Assembly (NCBI GenBank): GCA_965207565.1
Contig: CBDBMQ010000009.1
Location: 496,001-560,000 of the forward strand
Direction of reading: 5' to 3'
DNA from: Bin80 sp965207565
Lineage (GTDB): Bacteria > Bacteroidota > Rhodothermia > Rhodothermales > Bin80
Length of the DNA stretch: 64,000 bases
In this document: positions 43,332 through 51,559 of the stretch, one piece after another
Position numbering within the stretch: the stretch's first letter is position 1
Layout of the letters: each line of letters opens with the position of its first letter
The notes under the pieces: model-generated
The model's database searches: none
Told to the model about the DNA's origin: nothing
Seen by the model: the letters and a program-made list of their open reading frames with translations, nothing else
Translations under genes and position numbers: made by a program

Positions 43332-44711
43332 TCAATGATGCAGATGCTCTGCCGGTTCGGTCGACTCGGAAGATATCCTTGCTTCCGCGTCTTCTGGTGT
43401 CGATTCCAAGGATGTCTGTCCATGAAGCATCTTGCGAATCGCTTCCTGCAAGCGACTCTCGCTGTCTAACATGAACTGGGCTGAAGTCACAATCTCCTCA
43501 CTTCCCTGCAGTCCTCTGAGAATTCGGATATAGTTGTTATCAGGCCCGCCTTCTTCTCCAAGTAAGACTTCTCGGGGCTCAAATCGGCCCTCGCCACGAA
43601 CAACAAAGACAATGGCACGTGCGCCGGATCGAATGACTGCCTCGGATAGCACAACGACTGCGTCAGGAATGACCTTTCCCTGGAGTTGCACATTGGCATA
43701 CATGCCCGGTTTTAGATCTAGGTCCGGATTGGAAAAAATCAGACGAACGTGAACATCACGGGCTCTCTCTCTCAGGTAAGGGTACACGTAGGATACCCTG
43801 CCGGCGTAGGTCTTGCCCGGCAGATAGGACAGTTCCATTTCGACACGCTGGCCATTGCTGATCCACGGCACTTCATTATCATAGAAACTGGCGTGCACCC
43901 AAACGGTCCGCAAATCCGCGATCCTAAACAGCTCTTCTCCGGCCTCGACGTATGCGCCTTCAATTGCATTTCTTACCACAACGATTCCCGTAGCCGGAGC
44001 TGTGAGAAGAATCGTTTTTTTGACCTCACCGGTTTGTGCTAAGTGCTCAATCTCTGACGCAGGAATATCCCAGTACTCAAGACGTGTACGGGTGGATGCC
44101 AGTAGTCTCTCGGCATCTTCTCTGATAGAGGGCACGGTGCTCTGAGCAACCAATTGAAAGTTTTTCAGTGCCAGCACATATTCTTGCTGCGTCGTGACTA
44201 ATTCTGGTGAATAGATCTCAAGGAGTGGGTCTCCCGCCTGGACTTCGTCTCCCACGAAATGGAGATGAAGGTTTTCGATCCAGCCGGAAATCTTGGTATT
44301 AACTTGATAGAGTTGTTCTTCGTCGTATTGAACCTCACCAACCGTACGGATAGTACGCGTAAAATCCAAACGCTGGGCATGCCCGGTTCGGACCCCCATA
44401 TTCTGCACTGTAGCAGGGTCGATAGACACGGTACCGCTAGACTCCATTCGATCCTCATCCTCGTAGACGGGGATCAGGTCCATTCCCATCTTCGACTTAC
44501 CGGGTTGATCGTAGATTTCTGATGGATCCATGGGGGCCTGCCAGTAAAGAACCTGCCTCTCGTCAGATGGAGACAGTTCTAGGGATTCCGTTCCCGCTTT
44601 TTGGGTTGAAACGCGCCCGAGAAAAAACCCACAGACAAGGATAAGTATGAGAAGCAGAAGAATCCATACCCATTTGAAGTGTTGTTGCAAATTCATGACA
44701 ATTGGGGGCAT
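43332..44711 (-). CDS. CusB-type periplasmic adaptor of metal RND pump
   Basis: Membrane-fusion protein of up to 459 aa. After a signal anchor (WVWILLLLILILVCGFFLG) comes a heavy-metal-binding-type motif YWQAPMDPSEIYDQPGKSKMGMDLIPVYE, a version of the usual CPMHP...CGMDL with both Cys replaced. HlyD/CusB barrel and lipoyl parts follow (ISGWIENLHLHFVGDEVQAGDPLLEIYSPEL). The C-terminus is His-rich and acidic. ATG 44696 is an alternative start. Sits between the TolC-type gene (8 bp upstream) and the pump gene (66 bp downstream). Confidence 0.86.
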   Translation of the reverse strand: MPPIVMNLQQHFKWVWILLLLILILVCGFFLGRVSTQKAGTESLELSPSDERQVLYWQAPMDPSEIYDQPGKSKMGMDLIPVYEDEDRMESSGTVSIDPATVQNMGVRTGHAQRLDFTRTIRTVGEVQYDEEQLYQVNTKISGWIENLHLHFVGDEVQAGDPLLEIYSPELVTTQQEYVLALKNFQLVAQSTVPSIREDAERLLASTRTRLEYWDIPASEIEHLAQTGEVKKTILLTAPATGIVVVRNAIEGAYVEAGEELFRIADLRTVWVHASFYDNEVPWISNGQRVEMELSYLPGKTYAGRVSYVYPYLRERARDVHVRLIFSNPDLDLKPGMYANVQLQGKVIPDAVVVLSEAVIRSGARAIVFVVRGEGRFEPREVLLGEEGGPDNNYIRILRGLQGSEEIVTSAQFMLDSESRLQEAIRKMLHGQTSLESTPEDAEARISSESTEPAEHLHH

Positions 44712-44719
44712 ATAGACAT

Positions 44720-46033
44720 CTAGTGAGTGATTAGGTCGGCAAGTGAATCCACGCCGAGTGCCCGTTCGAGAGCGGCAGCCACCTGGAGGTAACGGGCAAA
44801 TGTGTCGTCGTAACTCATGTTGAGCGAAAACAGTGTGCGCTCTGAGTCAAGCAGGTCCAGAAAATCGGTACGTCCTGTCGTATAAGAGTTGAGGGTGGCT
44901 TGAAGCGTAGTTTCAGCCTGGGGAATCAGGCCTTCCTTGAAGAGCTCTAGTTGCCGTGCTTCCTCGCGTAATTGATGCATCAGATCTGCAACCTGGGTTG
45001 CGAGGAAGGTATTAAGAGCTTCTTGGCGTGCATGGACATGGCTGCGACGCACGCGAGCTTCTTTTAGCTGAGCATGCAGTCGGTTGCGCTGCAGGGGTAT
45101 ATGTATCGTTGCACCGATTCCAAGGGCATCGCGACCCGTGGCTGTGGGGGGCACATCAGTGCGGGCGATATCAAAATAAGTGATGCTGAACCGGAAATCG
45201 GGCTTGAACTGTTTGCGTGCCAGTGCAATTTCTTCGTCCGCACGTTTTGCAGCCGTGTTCAGAGCATTAACTTCGGGTCGTTGATTGAGGGCCAACTCAA
45301 GTAAAGCGATTGCATCAAACTGAATGTGGGATGGAGCCTCAACAGTTATGGCGACTTTTGATTCGGTGGAGATGGGACGATTCAGTAAACGGACCAGAGT
45401 CTCAGTCGCCGTACGTCGTTCAATGGACAGTTCAAGTTGTAACCGGGACAGAGAATTTTTTTCCAATTGTGTTTTCAGGATCGCTTGCTGAACACCGGCA
45501 CCTACTTCATATTGCGTTGCTGCGATTTCTTCAAAGTTTTGGAGCCGATCCTTGAAGGCAAGAATGCGTAACTCCTGCTGCTGGATGCGATAGAGCCTAA
45601 AGTAGGACTGCTTAACTTGAAGTAGAAGATCTTCTTCCAGAGTCGCGGCTTCGTAATCTTTAATTTTTGCGGTTAGATCTGCAATAGATGCCTGAAGTCC
45701 CAGTTTGCCGGGGTAGGGGATTTCTTGTTCTATGCTCCACTGGTTGCGTTGGGCACCGCGTGCAGTCAGGAGAGGGACAGGCTGGTAGATGATTCTTACG
45801 AATGGATCTGGGAGTGCGGATACCTGCCCGCTTCGTAAAGCCAGCGCTTGTGCCTCCAAGTATGATGCTTGTAACAACGGATTATGTGCCCGTACGTCTA
45901 CCAGAAGATTTTCAAGGCGTAGCAATGTGTCGGCTGGAGCATCGGGTGGATCCTGGCCATGGACTTGTACTGGCAATAAGAGTAGGAATAGCAAGCCGAC
46001 GCAGGTTGCGCCAGCGAATTGGATTATCTTCAT
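44720..46033 (-). CDS. TolC/CusC-type outer membrane efflux protein
   Basis: A 437-aa outer-membrane channel of a tripartite pump. Signal peptide (GLLFLLLLPVQVHGQ), then two OEP repeats with long helices (EEIAATQYEVGAGVQQAILKTQLEKNSLSRLQLEL and the matching second half TTLQATLNSYTTGRTDFLDLLDSERTLF). The conserved NSYTTGRTDFLDLL block is typical of metal-pump OEPs. Promoter side faces the His/Cys-rich gene at 46121. Confidence 0.88.
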   Translation of the reverse strand: MKIIQFAGATCVGLLFLLLLPVQVHGQDPPDAPADTLLRLENLLVDVRAHNPLLQASYLEAQALALRSGQVSALPDPFVRIIYQPVPLLTARGAQRNQWSIEQEIPYPGKLGLQASIADLTAKIKDYEAATLEEDLLLQVKQSYFRLYRIQQQELRILAFKDRLQNFEEIAATQYEVGAGVQQAILKTQLEKNSLSRLQLELSIERRTATETLVRLLNRPISTESKVAITVEAPSHIQFDAIALLELALNQRPEVNALNTAAKRADEEIALARKQFKPDFRFSITYFDIARTDVPPTATGRDALGIGATIHIPLQRNRLHAQLKEARVRRSHVHARQEALNTFLATQVADLMHQLREEARQLELFKEGLIPQAETTLQATLNSYTTGRTDFLDLLDSERTLFSLNMSYDDTFARYLQVAAALERALGVDSLADLITH

Positions 46034-46120
46034 GACTTCCTGAGCAATAGGTCTAATTGTACATCAACACGGAGGTGCAACGAACCCACACTCCGTGAAA
46101 TGGGAGCAACCAGAAGCCTA

Positions 46121-46579
46121 TCAGATCAGAAAGGTACCGAGAAAAGCTTGCCTATTGGAGAGAAAGGGACAGGCAGAACATCGCGGTGAAGAGATGGGCC
46201 TAAACAAACTTGCCCTGGGGTCCATCTCAAATAGGGTATTGGGAAGGCGAGGCAGGATGATCTCATCCAATGAAATCCGGGAAGATTCAAATAGCACGGT
46301 TACCATTTTGGCGGCAGGCACTGCTTGAAATGCACAGCAAGGTGCAGCATGCTGTGAACAAGGTACAGGTCTCGCGGGTGTGGTATCACGGTCAGGTGCG
46401 CAGGGAAGATCCTGTTTATGAGAGGAAGTATGGGAGTGCATTCCTGCGGAATGATGATCCACAGGTGCGTGCGATCTCCGATCACCTAGGGGGCAATCTG
46501 TCTGTAACAGAGGTCCTACGGCACTGAGTAGCAGACTCAGACTAAGCACTATAGAGAATAGCCGATGGATTCGCATCAC
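46121..46579 (-). CDS. Small secreted His/Cys-rich protein, probable metal binder
   Basis: A 152-aa product with a signal peptide (LFSIVLSLSLLLSAVGPLLQ). A stretch of closely spaced His, Cys and Met follows (HAPVDHHSAGMHSHTSSHK, PCSQHAAPCC), and more Cys come near the end (PRCSACPF). It opens the efflux operon, 88 bp before the TolC-type gene. Small proteins with this character at the head of Cu or Co/Zn/Cd operons usually bind metal in the periplasm and hand it to the pump. No family signature beyond that was recognised. Confidence 0.68.
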   Translation of the reverse strand: MMRIHRLFSIVLSLSLLLSAVGPLLQTDCPLGDRRSHAPVDHHSAGMHSHTSSHKQDLPCAPDRDTTPARPVPCSQHAAPCCAFQAVPAAKMVTVLFESSRISLDEIILPRLPNTLFEMDPRASLFRPISSPRCSACPFLSNRQAFLGTFLI

Positions 46580-46648
46580 AGCAATTATTATCCAAAGCGA
46601 ACAATCACTTTGGTAGAAGGTTTTGCCCCGAATGTTGTGGATAGAATC

Positions 46649-47304
46649 AGATCTACTCCTGCAGAGTTGGCAGCGAAGTCGTCACATCCTCTCTGAAAAT
46701 CCTAGACCACAAGGCCTGTATGAGAGCATGTTGTTGTGATAGGCGTTTGTCGATCTTGCTTACGTCCTTGTGTAATTCCTTGATTTCGTCACGCAGTTTA
46801 CCGTTATCGTCACGCAGTTTGCCGATCTCTTCACGGAATTCGCTACGCAGGTTGTTGTTATCTTCACGGAATTCGCTACGCAGTTTGTTGTTATCTTCAC
46901 GGAATTCGCTACGCAGTTTGTTGTTATCTTCACGCAGTTTGCCGATCTCTTCACGGAATTCGCTACGCAGGTTGTTGTTATCTTCACGGAATTCGCTGCG
47001 CAGTTTATTGCTATCTTCACGGAATTCCTGCATAGCCCGATCAAACCGCCTATTCTGCGAAGCACTCCACCGCCAAGTTGTGAGAATAAACGTAACAATA
47101 ATGCTCGCTGCGGCAATGATTTCTGGTTGCATCCCTTCAGATAGCGATTATAGCTAGTATATGGGTGCTATTACCGGAAAGAGATTAAGTTCCCAAGACA
47201 TAGCAAGGTTCGATTGATAGCCAAGCATTTTGCTGTCATGACTGGTCTCATAATGAAAGTACAAGATACAGATTAGTCTTTCCACACAAATGGGGCTAGA
47301 ACCT
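46649..47304. repeat. Dispersed repeat B (coiled-coil gene plus flanks)
   Basis: Partner of 9623-10200, same orientation. Matches run from AGATCTACTC through the gene to about 170 bp beyond the start codon, ending near TAGAACCT. Longer than copy A because of extra 33-bp units. Confidence 0.65.
46653..47132 (-). CDS. Membrane-anchored coiled-coil protein with hendecad repeats (copy B)
   Basis: Paralogue of the protein at 9627-10010. Anchor MQPEIIAAASIIVTFIL, then about eight 11-residue units (EFREDNNKLRS, EFREEIGKLRE) and the tail SKIDKRLSQQHALIQALWSRIF. The 33-bp DNA units are nearly identical, so the array can grow or shrink in frame. Hendecads predict a right-handed or straight coiled coil. 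Function unknown. It lies between the metal cassette and direct repeat B. Confidence 0.7.
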   Translation of the reverse strand: MQPEIIAAASIIVTFILTTWRWSASQNRRFDRAMQEFREDSNKLRSEFREDNNNLRSEFREEIGKLREDNNKLRSEFREDNNKLRSEFREDNNNLRSEFREEIGKLRDDNGKLRDEIKELHKDVSKIDKRLSQQHALIQALWSRIFREDVTTSLPTLQE

Positions 47305-47466
47305 GATAGAAAACCTGTGACACTGATATCACTTCATATGTTCCAGTACGCGAAGAAGATGAGTTTTGCATCAGCCTTTCGTCCTTGTGCCATGCCGTAT
47401 CTCAATGAGTTTTGATGGGAGCCCATCAAGGAGATGTTTTTATTTAGACGGCCTTTGATTTCTAAT

Positions 47467-47673
47467 CAGATTGGCAGACTCAAGTACAATCTCAGCTTCC
47501 GGGTCGGTCATCCCTGGTGCAGCGCAGCCAACCGCTATATCCGGTACAGCTTCAGGCCCCTGTTGCGGAGTTGCAGTCAGGGCCCGGCAGCAAACTTCTT
47601 GAGGGCCATCCTTTTGCGCGAGTGCACACCGGATTTGTGTCCTTCCAATATCGATCCCTGCAATGGGTGTCGC
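47467..47673 (-). pseudogene. 5' fragment of a ROK kinase gene, start codon lost
   Basis: On the minus strand this matches about the first 85 codons of the ROK gene at 38827-39768, missing 16 codons (48 bp), and truncated where the match ends at 47467. The initiating ATG is changed (the start region reads GCGACACCC where the intact gene has ATGACGCTC). No downstream half exists here. Confidence 0.78.
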
Positions 47674-47728
47674 GAAGTCAGATTAGATCTCCGACTCTAG
47701 ATCACGAATCCAGATATTGCGAAAGCGA
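47467..47728. repeat. Direct repeat B flanking the metal-efflux cassette
   Basis: Diverged copy of 39514-39822 in the same orientation, running from the middle of the ROK 5' region into the 3' end of the DUF1080 gene. About 7.6 kb lies between the two copies. Confidence 0.82.
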
Positions 47729-48438
47729 GTAGGTTCGTTGTGATCCTGCAGAAACAGGGGCAACGCATCTTCATGGGCTTTATAGGGAGGACGGGATTTG
47801 TGTCCTGACGGGCCGGTCAGGACAACATTGTCTTGAACAAGTACACCGTTATGAAAAACGGTTACCCTTGCCGGTTGCTTTAAGCTGCCATCTTCCTCAA
47901 AATGGGGCCTCCTAAAGACAATATCATAGGACTGCCATTCCAATGGGGGGCGGCTTGCATTCACCAGTGGGGGGTATTGCCCGTACAGTGAAGCGGCCTG
48001 TCCGTCGGGATAGGTTTTGTTGTTGAATGAGTTCAGTACTTGAACTTCATAAGTACTCATGAGATAGACACCGCTGTTACCACTGTCCTGCCCTTCTCCG
48101 CTGTTGGGGGTCGCCCATTCAATATGCAGCTGAACATCTCCAAATGAACGTTTGGTTTTGATGATGCCGGTGCCAGGCTTTACCTCCATGTAGCCGTCTT
48201 GTAAATACCAATCAACCGGGTCTCCATTTGCATGGGTCCATTCGTCGAAATTTGTGCCGTCAAACAGTACAATCGCATCCGAAGGAGCAGGGGATGAGGT
48301 CAACTCTCCAGGGGTAACAATCCGCGGCTGGGGACGATCAAGGTCATGAACATCCCAGGCATCCAGGGAAGGGACTTGTCCCAGTGCTGGAGAAACAGTG
48401 ACCAAGAGGGCAAAAGATAGTATTGTGATTCGATACAT
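47683..48438 (-). CDS. Secreted DUF1080 (3-keto-disaccharide hydrolase-type) protein
   Basis: From ATG 48438 the product is 251 aa. It has a signal peptide (ITILSFALLVTVSPALGQ) and a DUF1080 concanavalin-like fold: IVLFDGTNFDEWTH, YMEVKPGTGIIKTKRSFGDVQLHIEWATP, SGNSGVYLMSTYEVQVLNSF, GPSGHKSRPPYKAHEDALPLFLQDH, NIWIRDLE. Relatives hydrolyse 3-keto sugars or bind glycans in the periplasm. It ends inside direct repeat B and would have been followed by the ROK kinase, an ordinary sugar-use pair. Intact. Confidence 0.82.
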   Translation of the reverse strand: MYRITILSFALLVTVSPALGQVPSLDAWDVHDLDRPQPRIVTPGELTSSPAPSDAIVLFDGTNFDEWTHANGDPVDWYLQDGYMEVKPGTGIIKTKRSFGDVQLHIEWATPNSGEGQDSGNSGVYLMSTYEVQVLNSFNNKTYPDGQAASLYGQYPPLVNASRPPLEWQSYDIVFRRPHFEEDGSLKQPARVTVFHNGVLVQDNVVLTGPSGHKSRPPYKAHEDALPLFLQDHNEPTRFRNIWIRDLESEI

Positions 48439-48595
48439 GAGAGTGAAGTGTTTGTCAGGTTCTGCAATAAAAGTCAAGAAGATGAATCGTCAGTATATCG
48501 AGTGATGCACGATCCAAAGGATTTCTAAGATAATGATTGGACGGGAAGGAGGCGTTATAGGGGAAACTACCTCTTAGTTCCGGTGTGAGCCAGTG

Positions 48596-49708
48596 TCAGT
48601 CAGGTAGGATATCGGCCCTGTATCGCAGAATGTGTGGCTGCATCCATGCGTTGAGATAGAAATAACCTTCATGCAAGATCATGTTCTGCGTTGCTGTAAT
48701 TTCTGACTCTATATCTCCCTTACTTTCATTAATACTCAAACTGAACTGTGCGGTGGCAATATGCTCATACTTCCCATCAAGCACACGGATGAAATAAGTT
48801 TGGTATTCCGTTGTAACTGCAATAAGATTCGGCTTCAAGACATATATATTAGTCCACAGATATTGAAGCCCGACACCCAGTGACGGATCTCCTTCCAGTT
48901 GATAATTCTCAGCATGCCGACTGATGCGGGATCCGTAAAATCGAAGCGTATGAACATGCTCATGGTGTTCATTGAATATGAAGAGATAGGGCAGTCCCAT
49001 AAATGCTGCCACGATCAGATCACCCTCCAAAGAGGCGGCCACGCCGAATGATATATCCAATGGGGGAGACGAAATCCCCAAGGATTTGACGAACTGTGCT
49101 ACAACCTGCCCGGGTTTCTCCTGATCACGGGGACATACTCTATAAGCATGTCCCCGAGAGCACAGCCCATATAAATACGTTCGTGTAACTGTACCTTCCC
49201 TGAGAAGGAGGGTACTTATTCTCTCCATCGAAACGAATGAAAGTTCCTTGGATAACACTTGGACCCGATTCGATTCAAAGGTAAGAAACTGATCACCGTC
49301 GAAAGAGATATTGAATAATTGAGAAAATTCCAGCGGCCCATGCCCCCCTCTGCCGACCCGCCGTACGAGAGGCCCTTCCAAACCAGAGACATAGATGGCG
49401 CTGCTCTGGTAGTCCGCTATGTACAAACTATCGTGAGCAAGTGTGAAGGAGTACAGGCCCCCGTAAATTAGCGAATCCCGACTCACTGCCACCTCTTTTT
49501 CTGGGTACAGTGTTAAAAGGTTGGGATCATCCGTGCTGACTAACGTGACCGGAGCTGCGACCAACATGGAATCAATGACGGCAGAGTCAATAATCCGAAT
49601 CAAATCAGGCCTGGATTGGCAGGACACCGTAGTAAGCAACAGGAATGGAAGTGCGTACAGAATGCCTTTGGATAGCCACTCAGTTTCTTGGTGATTTACA
49701 TTCTGCAT
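48596..49708 (-). CDS. Six-bladed beta-propeller lipoprotein
   Basis: A 370-aa protein with a lipoprotein leader (ILYALPFLLLTTVSC, Cys30) and propeller strands (GGLYSFTLAHDSLYIADYQSSAIYV, RRVGRGGHGPLEFSQLFNISFDGDQFLTFES). It belongs to the BF3164-like group, as do the proteins at 22934 and 24420, but is only distantly related to them. It follows a small secreted Cys protein 15 bp upstream, again the small-protein-then-propeller order. Outer membrane or periplasm, ligand unknown. Confidence 0.75.
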   Translation of the reverse strand: MQNVNHQETEWLSKGILYALPFLLLTTVSCQSRPDLIRIIDSAVIDSMLVAAPVTLVSTDDPNLLTLYPEKEVAVSRDSLIYGGLYSFTLAHDSLYIADYQSSAIYVSGLEGPLVRRVGRGGHGPLEFSQLFNISFDGDQFLTFESNRVQVLSKELSFVSMERISTLLLREGTVTRTYLYGLCSRGHAYRVCPRDQEKPGQVVAQFVKSLGISSPPLDISFGVAASLEGDLIVAAFMGLPYLFIFNEHHEHVHTLRFYGSRISRHAENYQLEGDPSLGVGLQYLWTNIYVLKPNLIAVTTEYQTYFIRVLDGKYEHIATAQFSLSINESKGDIESEITATQNMILHEGYFYLNAWMQPHILRYRADILPD

Positions 49709-49723
49709 CGCAGTAACGAACTG

Positions 49724-50095
49724 CTATTCCATCGCCTTGAAGCCCCAACCGCACAGCGTGCCACCCCAAATGCCTCCACCACCGTACCTGTGAGTTGTGC
49801 CTCCGCAATTAATACTCAGCGTCCAACCGTTCCCATCAGTTTCCTGCGACGCTACAGAAATGCTCTCATCTGTTACACATGTTATTTCTAGAACACCTGG
49901 ATCAGCCGTGTTTACTGCTACCCTACTCATCATCTTTCCATCAACATCCGCGATCCCTTGGTCCACCTGATTGCAGGTTGATACTGATATGGAAGATACG
50001 CTGACATCTGGGGTTGCGTTCACGGTATGTACGCTAAACATCACAAGAGCGACTGCCAAGCCCTGGGTGAGCCACGGTTTGGACAAGTTTTTCAT
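49724..50095 (-). CDS. Small secreted Cys protein paired with propeller lipoprotein
   Basis: A 123-aa product with a signal peptide (WLTQGLAVALVMFSVHTVNA) and four Cys (VSTCNQ, EITCVT, SINCGG, TLCGWG), ending in a Gly-rich segment (HRYGGGGIWGGTLCGWG). No sequence family recognised; the position and Cys content parallel the small proteins at 22644 and 24140. Predicted to be exported, with two disulfides possible. Confidence 0.65.
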   Translation of the reverse strand: MKNLSKPWLTQGLAVALVMFSVHTVNATPDVSVSSISVSTCNQVDQGIADVDGKMMSRVAVNTADPGVLEITCVTDESISVASQETDGNGWTLSINCGGTTHRYGGGGIWGGTLCGWGFKAME

Positions 50096-50711
50096 AATCT
50101 ATGTATTCAGCCTGAGTTAGAAAATTAGACTAATGCCTTCGCGTGCCACAAGGTATAAAAAAATCTCATATCTCAAACTTGCACTTGCTCTCGGCCTGAA
50201 TTCCCAGCTATTATTTAGCGGCGTCCTGGGATAATTTGTTTGAAAAGACAAGCTCCAGAGTACTGGTCTGGCTGGCAAAACGCATTGTGCTACGAGTACA
50301 ACGAGATATAAGGTTTGATAGAGTGGTAACTGCACAAGGGGTGGGAGTTCATGGTTTCCTGCAGTCGTTGTTCGGGCAGAGGCTGCAAACCACTTACTGT
50401 TGCTTAGCTTGAAGGCTGGTAGTGAGCGAAATGGGAAAAGACTGGGCCCCTCTGGCGATGGTGACTGGTTCCATAAAATTCTGTACAAGGGGCCCACTGG
50501 ATTACAGCTCTATCCGGGGTACTGGGATCGTACCCTGTGTACGTGATACGGTAATGTTTTACCTGTATGAGGTAATTTTTGAGCAATCGCAGTACTTTAG
50601 ATGGTGCAAGGATGCAATCATTATTATTTGTCTGGCGCCGTAGAATGGTAGTGGTCGTCAGTTTCTGATTACGATCAGTGTCCACTGCCTATTCCCATAA
50701 ATCAATACTGA
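50096..50711. other. Gap of 616 bp, possibly decayed coding sequence
   Basis: No intact gene. One plus-strand frame near 50410-50540 reads protein-like (GPSGDGDWFHKILYKGPTG, then LQLYPGYWDRTLCT) before a stop, suggesting a lost gene upstream of the GMC fragment; family not recognised. No promoter or RNA gene identified. Confidence 0.3.
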
Positions 50712-50718
50712 TAGCCCA

Positions 50719-51539
50719 ATGAGTCAAAATCTGTTTATGTATCCCGTTCACAAGACGTTACGGATGTTATCGTAGTGGGGTCCGGTATCAGTGGAGGATT
50801 TGCAGCAAAAGAGCTCACGGAGGCAGGATTGGATGTTTTGCTTTTGGAGCGGGGGTACAATCTGGAACATGGTGCAGGATACGTCACTGAGCATCTGGAA
50901 AACTGGGAATTTCCTGCCCGTAACAGCAAGGGTTCACGCGAGCATCAGCAGCAGTACGCGATTCAATCACGAACCTATGCCTTTGCGGAGCACACCGAAC
51001 ATTTCTTTATCAATGACAGGGAAAATCCCTATGTAGAAGGGGATCCGTTTACCTGGATCAGAGCAGATGTGGTTGGCGGGCGCTCACTTTTATGGGCTCG
51101 TCAGTGCTATCGCTGGGGTCCTATGAATTTTGAGGCGAATATGCAGGATGGCATGGGCGTTGATTGGCCGATTCGATACGAAGAGATTGCACCATGGTAC
51201 GACCATGTAGAGAAATTTGCCGGGATCACAGGCCAATCGGAAGGTCTTCCGCAGTGCCCGGATGGTGTTTTCTTGCCTCCCATGCCCTTGAATTGGGCAG
51301 AACAGCGTGTCCGGGAGGCTATGGAGTCCCATTTTGATGACAGATTACTGACGATTGGCCGAGCGGCGATCCTTACCCAGCCTCATAATGGTCGGGCTGC
51401 ATGCCATTATTGTGGACCGTGCTATCGAGGGTGTTCGGCAGGGGCCTATTTCAGTAGCCTGAGTGCAACACTTCCTGCTGCTTTTGCAACGGGTAGACTA
51501 ACGTTGCAACCGGAGAGTATCGTGCACAGTGCAATTTAA
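50719..51539 (+). pseudogene. GMC-family oxidoreductase, broken at both ends
   Basis: The frame has the FAD-binding start VIVVGSGISGGFAAKELTEAG, then VGGRSLLWARQCYRWGP and a CHYCGPCYRGCSAGAYFSS block typical of the GMC/choline-dehydrogenase-like group in Bacteroidota. These proteins are about 560 aa; this one ends after 254. At the 5' end no ATG lies in frame: ATG 50719 is one base out of register and TAG 50712 closes the frame. The 3' end stops at 51539, 20 bp before the end of the convergent UvrD gene, so the missing half was probably lost when the defence operon arrived or by later deletion. Confidence 0.75.
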
Positions 51540-51559
51540 TTCTCCGGTGTGGCAGAGCA

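Noticed and set aside
46800..47030. Regular DNA repeats resembling a CRISPR array
   Set aside because: The 33-bp units are contiguous without spacers and encode hendecad coiled-coil repeats in frame.
46720..47157. Long plus-strand frame (145 codons) opposite the coiled-coil gene
   Set aside because: It is the antisense of the repeat array, rich in Leu/Ser/Arg, with no start context; the minus-strand frame has a membrane anchor and a diverged paralogue.
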